Shown in pieces: positions 17,170-25,006 of a stretch of DNA of 46,521 nt (within the stretch, counting starts at the first letter, position 1; each line of letters opens with the position of its first letter). The notes beneath the pieces were generated by a model. That model was not told the DNA's origin and ran no database searches. It saw nothing but the letters and a program-made list of their open reading frames with translations. The position numbers were made by a program, and so were the translations under genes. This DNA comes from Lachnospiraceae bacterium (GTDB lineage Bacteria > Bacillota > Clostridia > Lachnospirales > Lachnospiraceae): NCBI GenBank assembly GCA_017440575.1, contig JAFSGY010000111.1, forward strand, positions 1 to 46,521. The letters are read 5' to 3'.

Positions 17170-17985
17170 TTATAATTCTACTAACTCCATTGCCTCTTCT
17201 ATCTGTACCCTGACATCCTTTTCGCCAAGCCATTCATTATGATAATTCAGGCAACGGCACATCCAAGTTACACCGCTTTCCATAAAGGTATTTCGATAGT
17301 GCACATGGCCACAGATAGAATACTGCACCTGATTCTCTATACATAGCTTTGTCAATTCCCTACTCCCTAGAAAAGCATTAAAAAAACTCCATATATGATT
17401 CATTTCCTCTGGAACAGCAAATGCTTCATGCGAAATCATATGAGTCATAAGAACGATTTTCTTACCTTTGTCTTTATTATCATCTATCTGCTTCTGAAAA
17501 CGTTCCAAAAAACACTGACAGCATTCATCATTCTTCTTTGACCATGTATTAAACAGAGAATCCTGCCATGTTCTGCCCTCATAGGTCATTCTTTCAAAAT
17601 CCTTCTTCTCAAATTTCTCATGATTTCCAAAGCTATAATCATACCATGCCACATCACCGATTATGATACTATCATCCGTTTCAAAAAGTTTCCCTGAAAG
17701 ACAATGTTCATCCTCCAGATACATTTCATAGATTGCCTCATTACTTATATAGGCAGCATCCTTATTCCACATATCATGATTACCCGGCACATACCGCACA
17801 ATTGCTCCGCTTAGTTTTTCCAGCTTTCTTACTGTATCTACGGTTTTTTCAGGATATGAGCTGATATCTCCCGCAATCAATAGCAGCTCCACCTTCTTTT
17901 CTCGAACATAGTCTACGATTCCTCCAATCACATCATAAGACTCATTCACATCAATATGAATATCCGAAATTACTGCTGTTCTCAT
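17170..17985 (-). CDS. Calcineurin-like metallophosphoesterase
   Basis: Protein of 271 residues with the metallophosphoesterase motifs in order: SDIHID (residues 6-11), GDISSYPE, PGNHDMW, MTHMISH and CGHVHYRN. These bind a dinuclear metal centre and support hydrolysis of a phosphoester, but the substrate cannot be told. No signal peptide is seen, so it acts in the cytoplasm. It is the last gene of an apparent four-gene operon (25-bp gap) with the Gx transporter, NusG-II and ApbE genes, though its role there is unclear. Confidence 0.85.
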   Translation of the reverse strand: MRTAVISDIHIDVNESYDVIGGIVDYVREKKVELLLIAGDISSYPEKTVDTVRKLEKLSGAIVRYVPGNHDMWNKDAAYISNEAIYEMYLEDEHCLSGKLFETDDSIIIGDVAWYDYSFGNHEKFEKKDFERMTYEGRTWQDSLFNTWSKKNDECCQCFLERFQKQIDDNKDKGKKIVLMTHMISHEAFAVPEEMNHIWSFFNAFLGSRELTKLCIENQVQYSICGHVHYRNTFMESGVTWMCRCLNYHNEWLGEKDVRVQIEEAMELVEL

Positions 17986-18010
17986 TTCCCTATATCCTTT
18001 CTAAACACCT

Positions 18011-18514
18011 TTAGTCTATTGCCACCCTTAGATGCCTGCACACCTTTTTTGCTACGATTCCAATCAGCATCCCTGTTATCAATCCTGCCACTAACAATAC
18101 CGGCATATAATAGAACACACTCATATTCTCAACTACGATTGCCGCCACCAGAAGCTGCCCCACATTATGACTGACACCGCCTGCTATGCTGATTCCCATC
18201 ATGGAAAAACCTTTGCTCTTTTTTAATAGCAGCATCACCGTAAAGCTCAGAACACCACCGGCAAGACTATAAATCATCGATGGCATACTACCAAATAAAA
18301 ATGCTACCAATACAATTCTCACAACAGAAATGCTAAAAGCCTGCGAAGGCTTCAATAAATACAATGCTATTACTACCACCAGATTCGCCAACCCAAGCTT
18401 AATCCCTGGTATTCCAAAATGAAAAGGTATCAGCACCTCAACATAGCTGAATATCATTGCAAGTGCAACCAATATAGCTGAATAAGCAACCTTTTTTGCC
18501 ATTTTATTCTCCAT
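18011..18514 (-). CDS. Gx transporter family membrane protein (heptaprenyl diphosphate synthase component I-like)
   Basis: Protein of 167 residues with about five hydrophobic segments. The N-terminal KKVAYSAILVALAMIFSYVE, the FHFGIPGIKLGLANLVVVIA block and the SLAGGVLSFTVMLLLKK and GGVSHNVGQL motifs are typical of the family annotated Gx transporter or heptaprenyl diphosphate synthase component I, which has an ECF S-component-like fold. Next to NusG-II and ApbE it recurs in many Firmicutes, suggesting a part in supplying flavin or isoprenoid for extracytoplasmic redox proteins; that is inference. Confidence 0.85.
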   Translation of the reverse strand: MENKMAKKVAYSAILVALAMIFSYVEVLIPFHFGIPGIKLGLANLVVVIALYLLKPSQAFSISVVRIVLVAFLFGSMPSMIYSLAGGVLSFTVMLLLKKSKGFSMMGISIAGGVSHNVGQLLVAAIVVENMSVFYYMPVLLVAGLITGMLIGIVAKKVCRHLRVAID

Positions 18515-18544
18515 GCCTTTCTCTTTTAAGACTTATCTGTCACT

Positions 18545-18916
18545 TTATTGTGCTATACTATCAAAGTCGTCTTCTCTATTTTGTACATGCAATTCCACCA
18601 CCAGTTTATGTGGAAGACATACTATCGTTTCATTCGTCTTAGAAATCGCTTTATGCTCCACACAATACTGATCGGGACAATCCGCCTCCTGCATGAATAC
18701 TTCTCCATTTTCTATCACAATCCTGTTATATCCAAAGGCATTACCGATTTCTATAACGCTGTCTTCTCCCAGCGGATAACTTCCATATTCATTCCCATCT
18801 ATCATAATGCGAACCGTTTCACCTGTTTCTCCACTATATATGCGAAGGAAAGCAGCTATCAATCCTGCCAATATCAGGACTGCTATTATTAAAGTAACAT
18901 CTTTTTTCTTGAACAT
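18545..18916 (-). CDS. NusG domain II-containing membrane-anchored protein
   Basis: Protein of 123 residues with one N-terminal membrane segment (residues 7-25) and the rest predicted outside. The soluble part contains VRIMIDGNEYGSYPLGED and a cysteine-bearing stretch with CPDQYC and CLPHKLVVEL, the standard pattern of small NusG-II proteins. These are usually encoded beside ApbE and the Gx transporter. The function is unknown; the two-Cys motif suggests redox or metal chemistry. Spacing of 19 bp from apbE and 30 bp to the Gx gene supports one operon. Confidence 0.85.
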   Translation of the reverse strand: MFKKKDVTLIIAVLILAGLIAAFLRIYSGETGETVRIMIDGNEYGSYPLGEDSVIEIGNAFGYNRIVIENGEVFMQEADCPDQYCVEHKAISKTNETIVCLPHKLVVELHVQNREDDFDSIAQ

Positions 18917-18935
18917 ATTTCATCTTTAACCTTCT

Positions 18936-19967
18936 CTAATATTTAGAAATGATTTCATATTCTAACTCTGTCGAAAAACACTCTTTGATTCCTTCTGTCA
19001 CATACAATTTACACTCCTCATCACACAATATCATATCAAACATCTCACTATGCGCTTTCCAGAATGAAATTGCGGTTTCCTTTCCCATGACAAACAATGA
19101 CGTTGATAATCCATCCGCCATAGTGCCATCCTCACAAATAATGGTCACAGACACCAAGCCATTTTGCACAGGCATTCCTGTTTTCGGATTAATGATATGA
19201 TGATATCTGATTCCATCTTCTTCAAAATATCTCTCATACCCACCCGAGGTAATCACTGCCTTCTCAGCAATTGATATAACCCCTAAATACGGAACATTAT
19301 CATAAGGACTCTTTATCGCAATACGCCACAGACTCCCATCTGCCTTTGTTCCGACTGTCTGAACATTACCTCCAAGATTGAACATCGCACTCTGAATATG
19401 ATATTTCTTCATAATCTGTGCCACCATTGATGATGTATATCCCTTTGCAATTCCTCCAAAATCAATCTGTGCCTGTTCCGGTATCACTACCTCATTTGTA
19501 GTCTCATCATACGAAATCTTCGATGTATCTACATAAGTAAGCAAGGATTCTATCTCTGTAACAGATGGTACTCTATATTTCTTATCTGCAAATCCCCATG
19601 CCTGCATGAGTGGATAAACGGTAATATCAAAAGCCCCATCTGTCAACTTCCATAATTCCATAGAACGCTTCAGCAAATATGCATAATCCTCCGAAAGACT
19701 TCCTTTCTTCTCTCTGTTTACTATTGTTACCTCACTCATTTCACTTCCTGTCGAAAGCAATGCATCCAACCGCTGAATCTCCTGAACTGCTGCCTCTACC
19801 GCCTCTTCACTATTTCGACCATATGCAGTAAGCTCCATATAAGTATCCATAGCAAAGAGATTCTTTGTTACACTTTTATTATCATCTCGTAAAAAAAGTC
19901 CTATCGTAATTCCTACTATCATAAGTACACCTACCGACAGAACTCTCTTCCATCTTTCCTTCATCAT
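18936..19967 (-). CDS. apbE: FAD:protein FMN transferase (ApbE family)
   Basis: Protein of 343 residues started at MMKERWKRVLSVG with AAGGAACGG just upstream; the frame from 20033 lacks a site. A single membrane segment (about residues 8-26) anchors it with the enzyme outside; no lipobox cysteine is evident. Motifs in order are NLFAMDTYMEL, GAFDITVYPLMQAWGF, DFGGIAKGYTSS, FNLGGNVQTVG, and C-terminal DGLSTSLFVMG. The enzyme transfers FMN from FAD to a Thr/Ser of target flavoproteins in the presence of Mg2+. No target (RnfD/RnfG-like or FMN-binding protein) is encoded in the window. It leads the operon. Confidence 0.92.
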   Translation of the reverse strand: MMKERWKRVLSVGVLMIVGITIGLFLRDDNKSVTKNLFAMDTYMELTAYGRNSEEAVEAAVQEIQRLDALLSTGSEMSEVTIVNREKKGSLSEDYAYLLKRSMELWKLTDGAFDITVYPLMQAWGFADKKYRVPSVTEIESLLTYVDTSKISYDETTNEVVIPEQAQIDFGGIAKGYTSSMVAQIMKKYHIQSAMFNLGGNVQTVGTKADGSLWRIAIKSPYDNVPYLGVISIAEKAVITSGGYERYFEEDGIRYHHIINPKTGMPVQNGLVSVTIICEDGTMADGLSTSLFVMGKETAISFWKAHSEMFDMILCDEECKLYVTEGIKECFSTELEYEIISKY

Positions 19968-20001
19968 TCCGTTCCTTCTTATATAAATACAAATCATTCC
20001 T

Positions 20002-20030
20002 ATCATACCATAAAATGTCGATAGATAAAA
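20002..20030 (-). promoter_or_regulatory. Possible promoter of the apbE operon
   Basis: TATGAT (20002-20007) preceded by TGG makes an extended -10, with a weak TTTTAT 17 bp upstream. It lies 35 bp before the chosen apbE start and after the pectate lyase terminator. Confidence 0.45.
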
Positions 20031-20040
20031 CATACAAAAA

Positions 20041-20068
20041 TCGCAGCAGATGTTCTATCCTGCTGCGA
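20041..20068 (-). terminator. Intrinsic terminator of the pectate lyase gene
   Basis: A perfect 9-bp GC-rich stem (TCGCAGCAG/CTGCTGCGA) with a 10-nt loop is followed by TTTTTG on the minus strand. Confidence 0.88.
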
Positions 20069-20093
20069 CCTGTTCCCTTTATATGTTTAGCAT

Positions 20094-21623
20094 TTAAAAT
20101 CCTACACAGGTACCCTTTAACGTTGCACCCTTAATATTGTTAGAACCGTCTACGGAAGTACAATCCTGAATAATTGCCTTACCAAAGGTAACGGTATAGC
20201 CTAATGCGGAAGGTGAACCTGTTAATGGCCAGTTATAATTGTATTTCTTGTTTGACTTCGCATAGCAGCCAATCATGGTAACTACACCACTCTGATTATT
20301 ACGGTCAAAGCCTGTCTTATAGTTTCCGATAGCTGTACAATTAGTCAACTTATGATTCAGTGGATCTAAGTGTGCTGCAACACCTTCTGTCTTATTGTCA
20401 ACGCCACCTAATTTGAATCCATTACCATCTCCATAGAGGCCATCACAATATCCATTGTAATTTGCTGTGCAGTTTACAAATTCTACTGCACCGTGAGCTG
20501 CATATAAATCCCAACCATCATCTACATTGTAGCTTGCTGTACAATTTTCAAAATAGTTGCCCTCTCCGGAATGAAGCTTTACTGCAAAGCCGTCTGCATT
20601 CTCTGCCTTAGAATCTACATTGTGATGAGAATAGCAATCATAGAACTTATTATAAGCACCACCATCACTTACCTGAATACCGGTATCTGCATTATAACAG
20701 GTTTCTACATTCTTAAAAGTATTATTAGAACCTGTAACATAAATTCCATTATCTGCTGCATTCTTAATTACCACGTTCTCAATCGTACTTCCGTTACCAG
20801 AAATGGTAATACCCTTTCCTGAACTACCTGATGTCGATGAGAAATCAATCGTAGCCTTATTCTTACCTGAGATATTTACACCTGCTGGAAGAGAAATCTT
20901 ACCGGACTTTACCGTTCCATTAATTACAATCGTTGTTCCTTTTGAAGCACTCTTAACTGCTGCTTCAAGAGTTGTTCCACCATTCTTTACTTCAATCGTT
21001 TTTCCTGAAGTCGATGAGCTTGAGCTTCCAGAACCTGAGCTTGACGAGCCAGAACTTGATGAACCACTGCTTGAACTTGAATCGGATGTTACAGAATCTA
21101 CCTGAATCTTATAAATATTGATTCCGCTTCCTGCTGAATACAGATATACATAACCTGCATTACCGGAATAGAAGTAAGAGCCTCTCGCAGCTGTGGGGGC
21201 AGCTGAAATGGTTCCAAGCTTTTTACCGTTTGCATCAGCAACAATTAATGTTCTTGTACTACTTCCTGAACTTCTAAGGGTAACCTTAATGTTATCCTTA
21301 CCATATACAGGAACCTTAACTGCTCTATATGAGGTACTTCCTGAGCCACCTAATGCAAGTGCATAAGTATAAGATGTACCATCTACTGTTACATTCTCAG
21401 CCTTAACCTGCATGGTCTTAGAGCTTGTTGCAACCAAGGTTAATCCATCTACTGTTTTCGTAGAACTGATTTTTCCCAGGCTCTTGAAATTGGAACTCTT
21501 AAAATTCCATGATGTTGAAAAACTTGCTGCGTTTACGGGGATTGAGGTAAGCAAAAAAATAGCTACCATGAACATTGCAGCAAGGCGGAGACGCGCATGA
21601 CCTCTTCTAATGCATAACTCCAT
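20094..21623 (-). CDS. Secreted pectate lyase, polysaccharide lyase family 9, with N-terminal accessory domain
   Basis: Protein of 509 residues with AGGAGG before the ATG. Residues 1-32 are a signal peptide (hydrophobic AAMFMVAIFLLTSIPVNA). Residues about 34-178 form a beta-rich accessory domain, possibly carbohydrate-binding. Residues about 180-207 are a Ser/Gly linker. The rest is a right-handed parallel beta-helix with the PL9 signature blocks ADGFAVKLHSGEGNYFENC, NVDDGWDLYAAHG, GNGFKLGGVDN and TGFDRN. In PL9 enzymes the Asp residues here bind calcium and a Lys is the catalytic base. It should cleave polygalacturonate outside the cell by beta-elimination. The gene stands alone with its own promoter candidate and terminator. 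Confidence 0.88.
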   Translation of the reverse strand: MELCIRRGHARLRLAAMFMVAIFLLTSIPVNAASFSTSWNFKSSNFKSLGKISSTKTVDGLTLVATSSKTMQVKAENVTVDGTSYTYALALGGSGSTSYRAVKVPVYGKDNIKVTLRSSGSSTRTLIVADANGKKLGTISAAPTAARGSYFYSGNAGYVYLYSAGSGINIYKIQVDSVTSDSSSSSGSSSSGSSSSGSGSSSSSTSGKTIEVKNGGTTLEAAVKSASKGTTIVINGTVKSGKISLPAGVNISGKNKATIDFSSTSGSSGKGITISGNGSTIENVVIKNAADNGIYVTGSNNTFKNVETCYNADTGIQVSDGGAYNKFYDCYSHHNVDSKAENADGFAVKLHSGEGNYFENCTASYNVDDGWDLYAAHGAVEFVNCTANYNGYCDGLYGDGNGFKLGGVDNKTEGVAAHLDPLNHKLTNCTAIGNYKTGFDRNNQSGVVTMIGCYAKSNKKYNYNWPLTGSPSALGYTVTFGKAIIQDCTSVDGSNNIKGATLKGTCVGF

Positions 21624-21740
21624 GTTTTTTCCTCCTAACTCTTATATATTATGTAAATGTAAAGGGACTTTTTTACTTTATCACAATCTAAACTGCTTTA
21701 ATATTGACACAAATCATAAAGAATTTTTAATTTATTGTTA

Positions 21741-21769
21741 ATTATGCACAACTTTATGTTCATTGTAAG
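21741..21769 (-). promoter_or_regulatory. Promoter candidate for the pectate lyase gene
   Basis: CATAAT (21741-21746) and CTTACA (21764-21769) are 17 bp apart. This would give a leader of about 110 nt. Confidence 0.4.
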
Positions 21770-21912
21770 TATTTACATTTGTCTGATATCTCTAACATCT
21801 TTTGCTATACAATTGTCACTTATTATATTGCATCTTTGGAAAATAAATAGTAAAATGTCTATATAAGAGTAACATGACATAATCAAACGCTTATAACCAG
21901 TTTCCTATAAAA

Positions 21913-21955
21913 GAAAGAGCTTCCTTTACATGATTCATGTTTAGGAAGCTCTTTC
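21913..21955 (-). terminator. Terminator after the PilZ gene
   Basis: A perfect 13-bp stem (GAAAGAGCTTCCT/AGGAAGCTCTTTC) encloses a further ACATG/CATGT pairing. TTTTA follows on the minus strand. Confidence 0.85.
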
Positions 21956-21962
21956 ACTTTTC

Positions 21963-22310
21963 TTATTTGTCTATATATTTTTCCGATTCCGAAACTACAT
22001 TGTACACATCAATTCTCTGAAGATCCATCTCTGGCATTCCGATAAAGATTCCTCCATACTGGAATGTCTCCGGTTCTTTCTCAATTCTTACAACCTCAAT
22101 AAAGGCATGAAGAACTTCTTTGGTCCAAATGGTAAGATATGCTTCATATACAGCACCAATTTCAAGCAACTCGTCGCAAGTAAAACCGATTCCTGTCTTA
22201 GAAACATTCACTACATCAACACCTACTTCTTCTGTAAGACCTGAGTCTAATCTTTTTACAATAATTCTTGATTTTAATTCAGTTCTTTTACTACTTCTTC
22301 TTTCAACCAC
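21963..22310 (-). CDS. PilZ domain protein (cyclic di-GMP receptor candidate)
   Basis: Protein of 115 residues that is a single PilZ domain. The first c-di-GMP contact RxxxR is present (RRSSKR near residue 4), and the second motif reads NVSKTGIGF (D/N-x-S-x-x-G). The start is a GTG with GAAGGGG 8 nt upstream; an out-of-frame ATG lies nearby. Stand-alone PilZ proteins change motility or exopolysaccharide export on binding c-di-GMP in the cytoplasm. It is the last gene of a probable M18 peptidase-queA-PilZ operon, ended by a strong hairpin. Confidence 0.85.
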   Translation of the reverse strand: MVERRSSKRTELKSRIIVKRLDSGLTEEVGVDVVNVSKTGIGFTCDELLEIGAVYEAYLTIWTKEVLHAFIEVVRIEKEPETFQYGGIFIGMPEMDLQRIDVYNVVSESEKYIDK

Positions 22311-22424
22311 GACATTTACCCCTTCAAAATAAATAGAAATTTAATACCTTCGCATTTATATAAACAATCACGCAAGCGTATCGCCTATATTTATTCAATA
22401 TTTTACTCCAAATGTCATTTTATG

Positions 22425-23462
22425 TCAATTCGCAATAAACATTGCATCCCCAAAACTGAAAAAACGATACTTCATCTCAACGGCTGTCTTATATGCATTC
22501 AGCACCTGGTCTTTTCCAGCAAGTGCAGAAACCAGCATAATCAATGTCGATTCCGGCAAATGGAAATTTGTAATCAGATTGTCTAATACCTTGAATTTAT
22601 AGCCCGGATAAATAAAAATCTCCGTATTATCACAGCCCGCAATTACCTTTCCCTCTTCGTTTGCCGCACTTTCAATCGTTCTACAACTTGTTGTTCCAAC
22701 ACAGATTACTCTGCCACCTGCTGCCTTGGTATTGTTAATCAGCTCCGCTGCCTCTGGTGTCACCTGATAGAACTCAGAGTGCATATGATGATTCAATACA
22801 TTATCCTCTTTCACTGGACGGAAAGTTCCAAGTCCAACGTGTAATGTAACATACGCAATCTTTACGCCCTTTTCTTCTACTTTTTTCAGTAAGTCCTGTG
22901 TAAAATGTAAACCTGCTGTCGGTGCTGCTGCCGAACCTTCATACTTCGCATACACTGTCTGATATCGGCTCTTGTCCTGAAGCTTGTGTGTAATATATGG
23001 TGGAAGTGGCATCTCACCAAGTCTGTCCAACACCTCTTCAAAGATTCCTTCATAAGAAAACTGAATCAAACGATTGCCCTCTTCTACGATATCAAGAACA
23101 GTTCCTGTAAGAATTCCATCACCAAAGGAAATCACCGCACCTGGCCTTGCCTTTTTCCCTGGCTTTACAAGTGTTTCCCATATGTCATTTTCTCTTCTTT
23201 TTAATAATAATACTTCGATTGCAGCACCTGTATCTGCCTTAACCCCCATCAATCTTGCAGGGATTACCTTCGTATTATTCAAAACAAGACAATCACCTTC
23301 ATGTAAAAAGTCAAGAATATCCTTAAATACATGATGCTCAATCTCTCCGGTATTCTTGTTTAACACCAATAATCTTGAGCTTGATCTATCCTCCAGCGGA
23401 TCCTGTGCAATCAGTTCCTCCGGTAAGTCAAAATAAAAATCCGATTTTCTAAGTTCTTCCAT
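22425..23462 (-). CDS. queA: S-adenosylmethionine:tRNA ribosyltransferase-isomerase
   Basis: Protein of 345 residues, full length for QueA. Key blocks are [51 protein letters not shown] and [18 protein letters not shown]. It transfers the ribose part of SAM to 7-aminomethyl-7-deazaguanine in tRNA, giving epoxyqueuosine. The ribosome binding site is weak (GGAA about 12 nt before the ATG). It sits 64 bp after the peptidase gene on the same strand. Confidence 0.96.
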   Translation of the reverse strand: MEELRKSDFYFDLPEELIAQDPLEDRSSSRLLVLNKNTGEIEHHVFKDILDFLHEGDCLVLNNTKVIPARLMGVKADTGAAIEVLLLKRRENDIWETLVKPGKKARPGAVISFGDGILTGTVLDIVEEGNRLIQFSYEGIFEEVLDRLGEMPLPPYITHKLQDKSRYQTVYAKYEGSAAAPTAGLHFTQDLLKKVEEKGVKIAYVTLHVGLGTFRPVKEDNVLNHHMHSEFYQVTPEAAELINNTKAAGGRVICVGTTSCRTIESAANEEGKVIAGCDNTEIFIYPGYKFKVLDNLITNFHLPESTLIMLVSALAGKDQVLNAYKTAVEMKYRFFSFGDAMFIAN

Positions 23463-23526
23463 TTTTCGTCTTAATTCCTTTCCATATGAAGCAGTTCAAA
23501 GCCAATCACAGAACTACTTCAAGCAA

Positions 23527-24921
23527 TTACGCATTCTCCAGAAATGCCTTGTATCCTCGCATCGTCTCAAATGCATCCGCCTTACTTGTCACTTCAAATG
23601 GCGCATGCATATTCATGACCGCCGTTCCACAGTCTACCACATTCATGGCATACTCTGCAAGTATATGTGATACCGTCCCGCTGCCACCTAAGTCAATTCT
23701 TCCATATTCCGCAAACTGATACACCACATCTTCACTATCTAAAATGTCTCTAAGCTTTCCTAAGTATTCCGCATTCGCATCATTGGCACCACTCTTTCCA
23801 CGTGCACCTGTTACTTTATTAAATACAAGACCACCACCAAGAAGTGCCGCATTTTTCTTTTCAAAGGCATCTGCAAACATCGGATCAAAGACACTGCTCA
23901 CATCTGCGGACAGCAGATTGGATGAGGACATTGCTCGCCTGAATGCAATATTTGACTCTTCACCATGTAAATACATAGCTTCTGCAATCATATTTTCAAA
24001 GAAACGTGAGGTCATACCTGTTGCACCGTAGCTGCCGATTTCTTCCTTATCAGCGAGCATAACAACAGAGGTTTTTGTCAAATTCTTCACATGGAGCAAA
24101 GCATGAACTGCCGCATACGCACATACCTTATCATCCTGTCCATACGCCATAATCATGCTTCTATCAAGACCAGCCTCTCTTGCTTTTCCGGCAGGAACAA
24201 TCTCCAATTCAGCAGATAAGAAATCCTCCTCTTCCATATCATAGTACTCCTGCAATAATTGCAGAACTCTTGCTTTAACAGGCTCGTTATTTTTTTCTTC
24301 TTTTTCGCCCTTTTCTAATGGTCTATTGCCAACCACAACGTCAAGCGCTTCACCAGAAAAAAGCTTTTCTGCTGTCTTCTCCATCTGCTCATGCGCAATA
24401 TGAGGTAACAAATCAGAGATAAATACAACCGGATCATCCTTATCCTCGCCAAGGCATATCTCTATCGTTGTTCCATCCTTCTTAATCACAACACCATGAA
24501 TTGCAAGCGGAATCGTAACCCACTGATATTTCTTAATTCCACCATAATAATGAGTATCCAGATATGCCACACCTTCATTTTCATACAAAGGATTCGGCTT
24601 CACATCAATTCTTGGCGAATCAATGTGAGAAACAATCATATTCATCCCCTGTCCCATAGGTTCTTTTCCTATTCTCATCAATATAACAGCCTTATTCATC
24701 CAAGTTGCGTATACCTTATCGCCCTCTTTAAGCTTCTTCTTCTCTTTGATAAGCTTTGCAAGATCTGTAAACCCTTCCTTCTCTACCATATTGACAACCG
24801 TGTCACAGCACTCTCTTTCTGTTTTCGATTTATTTAGAAAATGCATGTAGTCTTTTGTATAATGCTCCATCTTCTCAAGACGCTTTTCACTGTATTCATC
24901 CCAACAATTCTTTCGTTCCAT
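23527..24921 (-). CDS. M18 family aminopeptidase
   Basis: Protein of 464 residues, a usual length for bacterial M18 enzymes. Metal-binding and catalytic regions are visible: IVSHIDSPRIDVKPNPLYE (first His and Asp), LADKEEIGSYGATGMTS (Glu residues), SADVSSVFDP, and near the C-terminus MNMHAPFEVTSKAD with the last His. The family removes N-terminal residues, often acidic or neutral, using two zinc or cobalt ions, and forms large dodecamers in the cytoplasm. It has a GGAGGAA site before the ATG and a promoter candidate at 24978-25006 overlapping the end of pheT. Confidence 0.93.
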   Translation of the reverse strand: MERKNCWDEYSEKRLEKMEHYTKDYMHFLNKSKTERECCDTVVNMVEKEGFTDLAKLIKEKKKLKEGDKVYATWMNKAVILMRIGKEPMGQGMNMIVSHIDSPRIDVKPNPLYENEGVAYLDTHYYGGIKKYQWVTIPLAIHGVVIKKDGTTIEICLGEDKDDPVVFISDLLPHIAHEQMEKTAEKLFSGEALDVVVGNRPLEKGEKEEKNNEPVKARVLQLLQEYYDMEEEDFLSAELEIVPAGKAREAGLDRSMIMAYGQDDKVCAYAAVHALLHVKNLTKTSVVMLADKEEIGSYGATGMTSRFFENMIAEAMYLHGEESNIAFRRAMSSSNLLSADVSSVFDPMFADAFEKKNAALLGGGLVFNKVTGARGKSGANDANAEYLGKLRDILDSEDVVYQFAEYGRIDLGGSGTVSHILAEYAMNVVDCGTAVMNMHAPFEVTSKADAFETMRGYKAFLENA

Positions 24922-24939
24922 ATGTATTCCTCCATGATA

Positions 24940-24974
24940 AAGAGGTTATCCCATCACTATCGGAATAACCTCTT
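24940..24974 (-). terminator. Hairpin after pheT
   Basis: A perfect 10-bp stem (AAGAGGTTAT/ATAACCTCTT) with a 15-nt loop lies just after the pheT stop, followed by TATC. The T tract is short, so termination may be partial. Confidence 0.6.
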
Positions 24975-24977
24975 ATT

Positions 24978-25006
24978 ATTGTAGTCTAACTAGCTTCTTA
25001 ATTCAA
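24978..25006 (-). promoter_or_regulatory. Promoter candidate for the M18 peptidase operon
   Basis: TACAAT (24978-24983) and TTGAAT (25001-25006) are 17 bp apart. The -35 lies in the last codons of pheT. The transcript would start near the pheT terminator hairpin. Confidence 0.45.

Larger units (their letters stand above)
21624..21962. other. Intergenic region upstream of the pectate lyase
   Basis: This AT-rich stretch of about 340 bp has no coding signal. It contains the promoter candidate at 21741-21769, and the hairpin at 21913-21955 that ends the PilZ transcript. The run from 21640 to 21740 would be a 5' leader of about 110 nt without an obvious stable hairpin. Confidence 0.6.

Noticed and set aside
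21001-21080. Short repeats in the pectate lyase gene
   Set aside because: They encode a Ser/Gly linker and are ordinary low complexity, not a tandem repeat array or CRISPR.
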